Positions 56,928 to 64,000 of a stretch of 64,000 nt of DNA are shown piece after piece. Under the pieces are notes generated by a model. The model saw only the letters and a program-made list of their open reading frames with translations, made no database searches and had not been told where the DNA came from. Position 1 is the stretch's first letter. Each line of letters opens with the position of its first letter. A program made the translations under genes and the position numbers. The stretch comes from Rhodovarius crocodyli (lineage in GTDB: Bacteria > Pseudomonadota > Alphaproteobacteria > Acetobacterales > Acetobacteraceae): positions 186,001 to 250,000 of the forward strand of contig NZ_SACL01000006.1 in assembly GCF_004005855.1 (NCBI RefSeq), written 5' to 3'.

Positions 56928-57530
56928 TCAGATCTCCACCACGCCGCGGGGCGTGCTGAAACGGGCATTGAGGGCGGAAGGGCCACGGCGGAACTCGATC
57001 AGTGCCATGTCCTCGAACTCCATCACCGACAGCGCGGCCTTGGCGCGCCCCATCTCGGGGGCGGTGATGATCAGCTTCTCCAGCACCACGCCGCTGTCAG
57101 CCATGGTCTGGGTGGGGTGCACGCCCTCGGGCCATTCGATCAGGCAGGGCAGCGCCCCGCCGAGCGGCAGGGAGCCGTCGCGCGGGAAGGTGATCGTCCA
57201 GCTCAGCGCGCCGCGCGACATCAGGGCGGGGTCGCCCAAAGGCTCCGGCATGATGGCCGGCTTGCCGCGCGCGACCCAGGAGACGATGCGCGGCGGGCTC
57301 GGCGGATGGTCCAGGCCGAACCAGCGGGGCACGCCCGGGGGCTCACCGGCCGGGTCGGGGGCGATCACCTCGATGTAGCGGCCGGAGCCGGCCAGCAGCA
57401 GCCGGTTGTGGGTGGCCATGCGCGGATGCGCGCCGCCCGGTCCCATCGGCACGCCCAGCGTCTGCTCCGCGAAGGCCACGCCTTCTTCCAATGTGGTGGC
57501 GCCGATCGCCAGGTGGTCGAATTGCAGCAT
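56928..57530 (-). CDS. VOC/glyoxalase-like domain protein
   Basis: A 200-residue protein with the LQFDHLAIGATTLEEGVAF start and the paired glyoxalase-like beta-alpha-beta folds (Glyoxalase_3 type). His in FDHLAIG and acidic residues in the IEVIAPDP block could bind a metal. Its function is unknown. It is cotranscribed with the GGT-like gene, which suggests a role in glutathione-related or detoxifying chemistry, only by position. ATG 57530 is preferred over the start eight codons upstream. Confidence 0.75.
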   Translation of the reverse strand: MLQFDHLAIGATTLEEGVAFAEQTLGVPMGPGGAHPRMATHNRLLLAGSGRYIEVIAPDPAGEPPGVPRWFGLDHPPSPPRIVSWVARGKPAIMPEPLGDPALMSRGALSWTITFPRDGSLPLGGALPCLIEWPEGVHPTQTMADSGVVLEKLIITAPEMGRAKAALSVMEFEDMALIEFRRGPSALNARFSTPRGVVEI

Positions 57531-57632
57531 GGGCCGGAGTGTAGGGCCTGGCACAGCCCGCCGTCACGGAGGGGGCGGCGGCTTTTCCCCCGTTTTCAAC
57601 GGCCTGGCCGGAGGATGACATTTCACATTCAA

Positions 57633-57648
57633 ATCCCATATATGGGGT
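57633..57648. promoter_or_regulatory. NrdR box 1 upstream of nrdJ
   Basis: ATCCCATATATGGGGT resembles the NrdR consensus ACACWATATATWGTGT in its central ATATAT and flanking dyad. Its centre is 32 bp from the second box, the spacing normally seen for NrdR sites. Confidence 0.6.
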
Positions 57649-57664
57649 TGAATGACGACATCAG

Positions 57665-57680
57665 ACACAAGATCATGTGT
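57665..57680. promoter_or_regulatory. NrdR box 2 upstream of nrdJ
   Basis: ACACAAGATCATGTGT has the ACAC/GTGT ends of the NrdR box and lies 34 bp upstream of the nrdJ ATG. Centre-to-centre distance to box 1 is 32 bp. Confidence 0.65.
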
Positions 57681-57714
57681 TTATCGACTCGCTGAACGAC
57701 TCACAGGATCAGTC

Positions 57715-60123
57715 ATGGACGGTTTGCCCTTCTCCACCTCGCCCCAGCCTCACGCCCAGCTCCGCTGGCCGGCGCCAGGGGCGAGCTTCGGCGAGGCACC
57801 CTCCCTGCCCCGCCCCCTCGATGCCGGCATGGGCGTCGCGGTCGCCCGCCGCACCGTGTTCCGCCCCGGTGACCGCGAGGATTTCGGCCGGGTGGCCGAC
57901 CGCGTGGCCGCCGGCAACATGGGGCTGCTGGCAGGCGCCCCCGATGCGCGCCGCGCGCAGGAACAGGCGCGGCTGCGCAACGCCATCGCCAGCGGCGCGC
58001 TCATCACCTCCGGGCGGCACCTGCAGCATGGCGACGAGAGCCAGCCGGGCCGCAACATGGAGGTGTTCACCAACTGCGCCACCGCCATCGCCAGCTTCGC
58101 CAAGTTCTATCTGCTGCTGAACGGCAGCGGCGTCGGCCGCGCCTATGACGACGCGCTGATGGCCGTCGATTGGGCGCGGGCCCCTGCCCTGCTGCTGCAT
58201 CTGGACCCGGCCCACCAGGATTTCCCGCGCGACCGCGCGGCACTGCACCGCTTCGCCTCGGAATTGGGCGAACTGCCCTGGGGCCACCGGCTGCAGGATT
58301 TCTCGGCCGGGCAGGAAAGCCGCATCCGCGCCCTGGCCGGCGAATTCTCGGCCTCGGCGCCTGAGGGCGCGCTGCGCCATGTCGTGGCCGACAGCCGCGA
58401 GGGCTGGGCCCAGGCCGTGGAGCTGCTGGAGAGCCTCGCCTTCGAGGGCTCGGCCGACCGCGTCCTGTGGCTGGATTTCTCCGCCATCCGGCCAAACGGC
58501 GCGCCGATCGCGGGCATGCAGGGGCGGCCTGCCTCGGGCCCCATCTCCCTGATGCGCGCCCTGCGCAACATCAGGCGCGAGGTGATCGAGCCTGCCCGCG
58601 CCGGCCGCATGGCGCGCTGGGAACAGGCGCTGCGCGTCGACCATCACCTGTCGGTCGAGGTGCAGGTGGGCGGCGCCCGCCGCGCCGCGCGCATGGCCAC
58701 CAAAAGCTGGCGCGACCCCGGCGCGCTGGACTTCATCCGCATCAAGGAAGTGGGCGGGCTGTGGACCGCCAACCACTCCGTGATGGTGGACCGCGAGTTC
58801 TGGAAGCTCGCGCGCTCCGACGACGCGGGCGCCCTGGCCGACCACGCCCGCGCCGTCTTCGCGGAGGCCACCCGCTGCGCCTATGTGAACGGCGAGCCCG
58901 GCTTCATCAACGCCGACATGCTGGAGGACCATCGCAGCGGCGCGGCCTGGCGCAAGCCCGTGCATGAGGACGGGCGCGACCTGCGCAGCAGCCGCTACCA
59001 GGTGACGCGGGCGGCGGGGCTGCTGGCGCGCCTGTCCGCCATGGCGGCCGAAAGCGACTGCCCCGTCACCACCAATCCCTGCGGCGAGATCGTGCTGCAT
59101 GTGACCGGCGGCTATTGCGTCATCGCCGATTTCGCGCCGCTGCTGGCCTGCCCGGTGCCGCTCGACGGCTTCGCCCCCGGCGAGGCCGACGCCCGGACCG
59201 CCCGCGCCTGGGATGCGCGGGTGGAGGATGCCGTGCGCCTGGGCGTGCGCTTCCTGATGCGCGCCAACACCATGGATGCGCTGTATGGCGAGGAGGTGCG
59301 GCGCACCAACCGCATCGGCATCGGCCCCACCGGCCTGCATGAATGGGCCTGGATGCGCTTCGGCCTGGGCTTCCAGGACCTGCTGGACCCCGCGCGTTCG
59401 GCGCGTTTCTGGACGATGCTGGTGCACCTGTCGGAGGCCGCGAAGGAAGAAGCCGAGGCCTATGCGGCGGAGCTGGGCCAGGCCGTGCCCTTCACCGTGA
59501 CCACGGTGAAGCCGGCCGGCACCACCTCCAAGCTGTTCGGCCTGACGGAAGGCGCGCACCTGCCCGCCCGCCGGCAGTACCTGCGCTGGGTGCAGTTCCG
59601 CGGCAGTCGCGACGAGGCCGGCAACTGGGCTGCCGGCGCCGACCCGCTGCTGGCCGACTATGAGGCGCGGGGCTATCCGGTGCGGTCGCTGCAGAGCTTT
59701 CCGGGCATGAGCATCGTGGGCTTCCCCACCCTGCCGCTCGCGCAGCGCCTGGGCATGGGTGAGGCGCTGGTCACCGCCCCCGAGGCGAGCCCCGAGGAGC
59801 ATTACCAGTGGCTGCGCCTGCTGGAACAGCACTGGATCGGGGCGTCCCGCGGCAACCAGATCTCGTACACGCTGAAGGTCTATACCGACCGGCACGGGCT
59901 GGAGGATTTCCGCGCCATGGTGCTGGAACACCAGCCGCGCGTGCGCTGCTGCGCCGTGCTGCCCAGCCGGCCCGACAGCGCGCTCGGCTATGAGTACCTG
60001 CCGGAGGAAGAAGTGCCGGCGGGGCGCTTCGCGGCAATGGTGGAAGGCATCAGCGACCCGGCCCTGCATGAGGTGGTGGACCTGGCCACGCTGCAATGCG
60101 CGAGCGGGGTGTGCCCGATCTGA
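57715..60123 (+). CDS. nrdJ: Adenosylcobalamin-dependent ribonucleotide reductase, class II monomeric type
   Basis: An 802-residue enzyme that makes deoxyribonucleotides using B12 instead of the oxygen-dependent radical of class I. Key residues: C121 (FTNC), N454, C456 and E458 in NPCGEI (radical and acid/base), C468, and the C-terminal redox pair C795/C800 (CASGVC). The layout matches the Lactobacillus RTPR type, not the large NrdJ diphosphate reductases. ATG 57715 has AGGA upstream; an earlier in-frame ATG (57652) lies between the two NrdR boxes and is rejected. It is longer than the 739-residue model by about 60 residues, mainly inserts. Confidence 0.93.
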   Translation: MDGLPFSTSPQPHAQLRWPAPGASFGEAPSLPRPLDAGMGVAVARRTVFRPGDREDFGRVADRVAAGNMGLLAGAPDARRAQEQARLRNAIASGALITSGRHLQHGDESQPGRNMEVFTNCATAIASFAKFYLLLNGSGVGRAYDDALMAVDWARAPALLLHLDPAHQDFPRDRAALHRFASELGELPWGHRLQDFSAGQESRIRALAGEFSASAPEGALRHVVADSREGWAQAVELLESLAFEGSADRVLWLDFSAIRPNGAPIAGMQGRPASGPISLMRALRNIRREVIEPARAGRMARWEQALRVDHHLSVEVQVGGARRAARMATKSWRDPGALDFIRIKEVGGLWTANHSVMVDREFWKLARSDDAGALADHARAVFAEATRCAYVNGEPGFINADMLEDHRSGAAWRKPVHEDGRDLRSSRYQVTRAAGLLARLSAMAAESDCPVTTNPCGEIVLHVTGGYCVIADFAPLLACPVPLDGFAPGEADARTARAWDARVEDAVRLGVRFLMRANTMDALYGEEVRRTNRIGIGPTGLHEWAWMRFGLGFQDLLDPARSARFWTMLVHLSEAAKEEAEAYAAELGQAVPFTVTTVKPAGTTSKLFGLTEGAHLPARRQYLRWVQFRGSRDEAGNWAAGADPLLADYEARGYPVRSLQSFPGMSIVGFPTLPLAQRLGMGEALVTAPEASPEEHYQWLRLLEQHWIGASRGNQISYTLKVYTDRHGLEDFRAMVLEHQPRVRCCAVLPSRPDSALGYEYLPEEEVPAGRFAAMVEGISDPALHEVVDLATLQCASGVCPI

Positions 60124-60400
60124 GGCTCAGGGGCGTTGCCCCCGAGACCCCCACCAAGGGCGCTGCCCTTGGAACCCGCCAGGACACAGTGTGTCCTGGA
60201 CCTGCCTTCTGTTTGGCGCCATCGCCTATGAAGGTGTTTCTCATTGATTGTTATAATGAATTTGGCGCCCGACCTGGGAAGGTGAGGCTCAAAACTACTA
60301 TCAGGTCCAGGAGATATTATCTCCTGGCGGGGCTCCCCAAAGGACCATGGGGGGCAGAGCCCCTTGGTGGGGGCCCGGGGGCAAGGCCCCCGTCTTGGCG
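60124..60400. repeat. MITE-like hairpin repeat R3
   Basis: Two inverted arms (about 60124-60199 and 60302-60391) enclose an AT-richer centre. Each arm has three hairpins: GGGG-type, AAGGGC-type and a variable one. The variable stems are CCAGGACAC/GTGTCCTGG on the left and CCAGGAGATA/TATCTCCTGG on the right. The centre is bordered by GGACCTG (60198-60204) and CAGGTCC (60302-60308). The central segment shows no protein frame of note. Confidence 0.7.
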
Positions 60401-60448
60401 CCAAGCCCCACATGGTCGAACATGCGCCCCTCAATGCAGGAGCGCCCC

Positions 60449-61630
60449 ATGGCCCAGACTTCGCTCGACCAGATCAAGACCTGGCTCGCCGACCAGAAGC
60501 CCGCGATGCTGGCCGAGCTGGAGCGCATGGTGAACACCGATGGCGGCAGCTACGACAAGGCCGGGGTGGACGCGACCGGCGAGCAGGTGAAGCAGTTCTT
60601 CGCGGGCCACGGCATCGCGACCGAGGTGGTCGCCGGCGAGAAGCACGGGGACTGCATCCGCGCCTTCGTGAACACCGATGTGGCCCCCGCCGGCAATGCC
60701 CCGCGCAACATCGTGCTGATGGGCCACCGCGACACCGTCTTCCCGAAGGGCGAGCCGGAGCGCCGCCCCTTCCGCATCGAGGCCGGCAAGGCCTATGGGC
60801 CGGGCGTGGCCGACATGAAGGCCGGTATCGTGATGAACATGTTCGTCCTCGCCGCCTTCCACAAATTCGGCGGCGCGCCGGGCCCCATGGTCGGGCTGTT
60901 CACCGGCGATGAGGAAATCGGCAGCCCCGAGGGCCGCGCGGTGATCGAGGCAGAGGCCCGCGGCGCCCGCGTGGTGTTCAACAGCGAGCCCGGCCGCCTG
61001 ACCGGCAACATCGTGACCGGCCGCAAGGGCGGCGTGTTCTCCGTCTTTGAGATCACCGGCAAGGCCGCCCATTCCGGCGGCAATTTCGAGGCCGGCATCA
61101 GCGCGATCGGTGAGCTGGCGGCCAAGATCACCGCCATCCATGCCCTGACCGACCTCAAGCGCGGCATCACGCTGAATGTGGGCCTGGTCTCGGGCGGGCA
61201 GAGCGTGAACACGGTGGCCCCCTGGGCCAAGGGCGAGATCGACCTGCGCTATGTCCACCCCGAGGACCGCGACGAGATCATGGGCAAGATCCATGACATC
61301 ATCGCCAAGTCCTTCGTGCCCGGCACCAAGGCGACGCTCGCGATCAAGGGCGAGTTCCTGCCGCTGACGCAATCCCCGGCCGCGGCCAAGCTGTTCACCC
61401 TCTATAAGGGTGCGGCGGCCGAGGCGGGGCTGAAGGTCGAGGGCGAGTTCTCCGGCGGCTGCGCCGACAGCGGCTTCACCGCGGCCCAGGGCGCACCCAC
61501 CATCTGCTCCACCGGCCCGATCGGCGGCATGGCGCACAGCCCGGAAGAATACCTGGAAGTGGAGAGCTTCGTGCCGCGCGCGCAGGCGATGGCCAATGCG
61601 ATCATGGGGCTGGAGGCGGCCGGGCTGTAA
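60449..61630 (+). CDS. M20 family metallopeptidase, glutamate carboxypeptidase-like
   Basis: A 393-residue zinc carboxypeptidase similar to CPG2. Metal ligands: H93 and D95 (MGHRDTV), D122 (GVADMKAG), E155/E156 (TGDEEIGSP), E180 region (NSEPGR), and a C-terminal His in GGMAHSPEE. It has the lid-domain block KAAHSGGNFEAGISAI. There is no signal peptide. It probably cleaves C-terminal Glu or related acyl amino acids. ATG 60449 has AGGAG nearby. It follows repeat R3 after nrdJ, in the same direction. Confidence 0.9.
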   Translation: MAQTSLDQIKTWLADQKPAMLAELERMVNTDGGSYDKAGVDATGEQVKQFFAGHGIATEVVAGEKHGDCIRAFVNTDVAPAGNAPRNIVLMGHRDTVFPKGEPERRPFRIEAGKAYGPGVADMKAGIVMNMFVLAAFHKFGGAPGPMVGLFTGDEEIGSPEGRAVIEAEARGARVVFNSEPGRLTGNIVTGRKGGVFSVFEITGKAAHSGGNFEAGISAIGELAAKITAIHALTDLKRGITLNVGLVSGGQSVNTVAPWAKGEIDLRYVHPEDRDEIMGKIHDIIAKSFVPGTKATLAIKGEFLPLTQSPAAAKLFTLYKGAAAEAGLKVEGEFSGGCADSGFTAAQGAPTICSTGPIGGMAHSPEEYLEVESFVPRAQAMANAIMGLEAAGL

Positions 61631-61697
61631 GTCGAGGGCTTTGCCCTCGCGCTCCCGCCAAGGGGCTCCGGCCCCTGGCGGGGCTCGGGTCCAGGGC
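61631..61697. repeat. Hairpin repeat R5 between convergent genes
   Basis: CGAGGGCTTTGCCCTCG and CGCCAAGGGGCTCCGGCCCCTGG-type hairpins fill the gap between the convergent M20 and Na/Pi genes. They match the outer modules of R1-R3 and may act as a bidirectional terminator. Confidence 0.55.
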
Positions 61698-61699
61698 CG

Positions 61700-63343
61700 C
61701 TAGGGGCTGCGCGGCCTCAACCGGCTGGGCAGCAGTTCCCCGCGCCGTTCCAGCAGCGGGTGCGCCACCCCCACCAGATGCGCGCCCACCCGGCGCAGGT
61801 CCCGCACCGTATCCAGCAGGAAGCTCGGCGCGGCCCCTCCCTCGGCGGTCGCGACGCGGCGGGCGGCCTCGCGTTCCGGCTCGCGCAGGCTCTCCTTGGC
61901 CGTGACCAGCCGGCGCGCGGCCTCCGCGTCGTCCATCATGAATACGGCGATGGCCAGGCGCAGTTGCTCGGCGAGCGTGGCATAGACCTCGGAAAGCTCT
62001 GACTGTTCGCGCGGATTCAGCACCAGCCCGCGCCGCAGCCGCTTGGCCGCATGCTGCGACAGGTCGCGCGCCAGCACATCGGCGGCCTGCTCCAGGGCGA
62101 TGGCGAAGCCCTGGATCTCCTCCAGCCGGCGTTCTTCCTCATCGGCCAGCGCCTCTGCCGGGATGGCGGCCAGATAGGCATGGATGGCGTGATGCAGCCG
62201 GTCCATCACATGGTCCATCCGCGCCAGCGCGCGCGAGGTGTCGCGCTCCTCCGTGCCGAAGGCGCGGGCGGAGGCGGTGAGCATCTCCTCCAGCGCATCG
62301 GCCATGCGCAGCACCTCACGCGTGGCATTGGACAGCGCGACAGAGGGTGTCTCCAGCGCCGATTCGTCCAGGTAGCGCGGCGCGGCCGGGTCGGCCCCGG
62401 GCGGGGGTTCCGGCAGTAGCCTGGCCAGCAGCGCGGCCATCGGCCGCAGCAGCGGAAAGGCCAGCAGCGCCGTCAGCAGGTTGAAGACCAGGTGCGCATT
62501 GGCGACGAGCCGCGCCGGGGCGGGATTGAACTGCGTCATCATCGCCGTGGCCTGGGGCAGCAGCGCCAGCACCAGCACGCAGCCGGCCAGCCGGTTCAGC
62601 AGATTGCCCACCGGCAGTCGCAGCCTGTCCCGGCCGCCGGCGGCGCCGCGTGCCTGCAGCAGCGGGTTCAGCGCCGTGCCCAGGTTGGCGCCCAGCACCA
62701 TGGCGATGGCGGCCTGCGGCTCGATGGCCCCGCCGCCCGACAGCGAGGCCACGAACAGCACCCCCGCCACGGAGGAATGCGCGGCCCAGGCCACCACCGC
62801 GGCCAACACCAGGTTGGGCAAGGGCTGGTCCGCGACCAGGGCCAGCATGTTAGCCAGGGTAGGCGAGGATTCGACCGGCGCCAGCGTCGCCGACAGCTGA
62901 TGCAGCGACAGCAGCATCAGGCCCAGCCCGATCGCGACCCGCCCCAGGTCGCGGCTGCGCGTGCGCCTGGCGCCCCTGAAGGCCACCACCCCGCCCAGGA
63001 TCAGCGGTGGGTAAAGCCAGCCCGCATCGAAGGAGAGGAACTGCACGATCAGCGCGGTGCCGATATTGGCGCCCAGCATCGCCGCCAGCGCCGGCAGCAG
63101 CCCGACCGCCCCTCCCGCCGCGAAGGAGGACACCATGAGCGCGGTGGCGGTACTGCTCTGAAGCACGGCCGTGACGCCCAGGCCGGCCAGCACGGCACGC
63201 CACGGCGTGCCCAGCGTCCGTTCCAGCCCGGACTGCAGCCGGCCGCCGAAGGCGCGTTGAACACCGCTCTGAACCATGTGCAGGCCCCAGAGCAGCAGGG
63301 CGGCCTCGCCGGCCAGTTCCAGGAGCAACCTTGCCTCATTCAT
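61700..63343 (-). CDS. Na/Pi cotransporter family protein with PhoU-like domain
   Basis: A 547-residue inner-membrane protein. The first 300 residues have about eight to ten helices with two repeats containing QSSTATALMVSS and GANIGTALI/GANLGTALN, the hallmark of type II Na/phosphate symporters (NptA/PNaS). The C-terminal 220 residues are helical and PhoU-like (ALARMDHVMDRLHHAIHAYL), as in YjbB proteins. It may take up or release phosphate. ATG 63343 is chosen; the TTG at 63379 has no ribosome site. The upstream DNA contains an inverted repeat with a CTGTCAT half-site. Confidence 0.88.
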   Translation of the reverse strand: MNEARLLLELAGEAALLLWGLHMVQSGVQRAFGGRLQSGLERTLGTPWRAVLAGLGVTAVLQSSTATALMVSSFAAGGAVGLLPALAAMLGANIGTALIVQFLSFDAGWLYPPLILGGVVAFRGARRTRSRDLGRVAIGLGLMLLSLHQLSATLAPVESSPTLANMLALVADQPLPNLVLAAVVAWAAHSSVAGVLFVASLSGGGAIEPQAAIAMVLGANLGTALNPLLQARGAAGGRDRLRLPVGNLLNRLAGCVLVLALLPQATAMMTQFNPAPARLVANAHLVFNLLTALLAFPLLRPMAALLARLLPEPPPGADPAAPRYLDESALETPSVALSNATREVLRMADALEEMLTASARAFGTEERDTSRALARMDHVMDRLHHAIHAYLAAIPAEALADEEERRLEEIQGFAIALEQAADVLARDLSQHAAKRLRRGLVLNPREQSELSEVYATLAEQLRLAIAVFMMDDAEAARRLVTAKESLREPEREAARRVATAEGGAAPSFLLDTVRDLRRVGAHLVGVAHPLLERRGELLPSRLRPRSP

Positions 63344-63383
63344 CCGGAGGACCGTAGGAGCGAGCGCCCCCGGATGCAATTAA

Positions 63384-63403
63384 ACTGTCATATACCGGAC
63401 AGT
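63384..63403. promoter_or_regulatory. Inverted repeat with PhoB-like half-site
   Basis: ACTGTC (63384-63389) and GACAGT (63398-63403) form a dyad with an 8-bp spacer, 41 bp upstream of the Na/Pi gene. CTGTCAT within it equals one half of the PhoB box, but the second half, expected 11 bp on, is not matched. Confidence 0.3.
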
Positions 63404-63407
63404 GCGG

Positions 63408-64000
63408 TCAGTTGGCCCGGCGGTTCTGCCGCAGCATCGCCACCACCTCATCCGGCTGGGCGAAGCGCGGGAAATCACCGGCCGCCAACGTGTCCAGGCT
63501 GGTCGCCGGAATCCCGAGGCGCGAGGCGTAGATCCAGGAATAGGCCAGCACGCGCTGCACGAAATTACGCGTCTCGTGCACCGGGATGCTCTCGATGAAC
63601 AGCAGCGGGTCATCCCGGTGGCCGGTGGCCGGCAGCCAGCGGTTCAGGTTGCCGATGCCGGCGTTATAGGCCGCGAGAACGCGGATCAGGTCACCGTTGA
63701 TGGCGTCGTTGCGCGCCAGCACATGCATGTAGCGCTGGCCGAGTTCCAGGCCGAAGCCCGGCTCATGCAGGCGCTGCGCATTGGCGCCGCGCAGGCTGGG
63801 GTCGTTGGCGATATAGCTGGCGGTGGCCGGCATCAGCTGCAGGATGCCCCGCGCCCCGGCGCGCGACACCACGGAGGCATCGAAGCGGCTTTCCTGCAAC
63901 GCGAGCCCGTAGAGCAGCGCCGGATCCACCCTGAAACCGCCGTCCGGCTGCAGCATCGGCAGCGGGAAGCGCGCGAAATCCTGCGGCCGGCCGTCCACGC
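63408..64000 (-). CDS. Lytic transglycosylase (SLT domain), 5' end cut off by window
   Basis: The frame is open at the right edge; at least 196 residues of the C-terminal part are present. The SLT catalytic Glu is in LALQESRFD, followed by RAGARGILQLMPATA, the YAAYNAG-like block VLAAYNAGIGNLNRWL and the ending ETRNFVQRVLAYSWIYA, as in soluble lytic transglycosylase (Slt70-like). It cleaves peptidoglycan glycan strands in the periplasm. An ATG/GTG-like start near 63998 is probably internal. It stops 64 bp upstream of the Na/Pi gene start. Confidence 0.9.
   Translation of the reverse strand, partial: VDGRPQDFARFPLPMLQPDGGFRVDPALLYGLALQESRFDASVVSRAGARGILQLMPATASYIANDPSLRGANAQRLHEPGFGLELGQRYMHVLARNDAINGDLIRVLAAYNAGIGNLNRWLPATGHRDDPLLFIESIPVHETRNFVQRVLAYSWIYASRLGIPATSLDTLAAGDFPRFAQPDEVVAMLRQNRRAN

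Noticed and set aside
57652-57714. Upstream ATG at 57652 as the nrdJ start
   Set aside because: It falls between the two NrdR boxes and would place the second box inside the coding region; ATG 57715 has AGGA at normal spacing.
57709-60096. Open frame of 795 codons on the minus strand
   Set aside because: Antisense to nrdJ, where all catalytic cysteines and the promoter boxes support the plus strand.

Overview
The window is a 64-kb piece of a high-GC alphaproteobacterial chromosome. It is most likely from Rhodospirillales/Acetobacteraceae, close to Roseomonas. This rests on strong GC bias, on the gene order nuoA-N, birA, coaX, rnj, DUF1467, proS, lolC, lolD, on a proline-tRNA ligase of the short alphaproteobacterial kind, and on dispersed GC-rich hairpin repeats. 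The taxon is an inference from content and order; no rRNA is present.

Left part (1-28 kb, almost all minus strand) is housekeeping. It starts with the end-truncated Bcr/CflA-type transporter, then lolD-lolC (lipoprotein export) and proS. A 609-bp gap follows with two outward-facing intrinsic terminators and an FNR-like palindrome, which I read as a candidate small-RNA locus. Next come DUF1467, rnj (RNase J), coaX, birA and a complete 14-gene complex I operon, nuoABCDEFGHIJKLMN, with stop/start overlaps or very short gaps throughout. Upstream of nuo lie tRNA-Asp(GUC), tRNA-Val(UAC), hupB, lon, clpX and clpP, with clear terminators after hupB and lon.

Middle part (28-36.6 kb) is mixed: recO, a large GT61-type glycosyltransferase with an extra N-terminal region, an HSD10-like SDR dehydrogenase, a small protein with the His-then-Cys order of permuted papain/NlpC folds, an XRE regulator with a repeat-rich promoter, and the glyoxylate-assimilation pair garR-hyi. 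A PPOX flavoprotein and a DUF1045 2H-phosphoesterase-like gene lead into the phosphonate region.

The phosphonate (C-P lyase) locus (36.9-44.4 kb) has phnGHIJKLM on the minus strand, each gene overlapping the next. Divergently transcribed are phnF (GntR/HutC regulator) and a second, diverged phnM. A perfect palindrome TGTCTAGACA just upstream of phnG is the likely PhnF operator. No phnCDE transporter, phnN or phnP is seen in this window.

Right part (44.4-64 kb) carries scattered metabolic genes: flavin reductase, dienelactone hydrolase, a TTT (Bug) receptor, a nitronate-monooxygenase-like protein with a C-terminal four-cysteine motif, pnp, an AsmA-family protein, an M20 peptidase, gamma-glutamyltransferase, a VOC protein, a B12-dependent ribonucleotide reductase (nrdJ) preceded by two NrdR-like boxes spaced 32 bp, a second M20 peptidase, a Na/Pi cotransporter-PhoU protein and a truncated lytic transglycosylase. 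Six intergenic sites between 36.6 and 61.7 kb hold related multi-hairpin repeats whose stems differ between copies yet stay paired. They are absent from the nuo-lon half and are the most unusual structural signal in the window.
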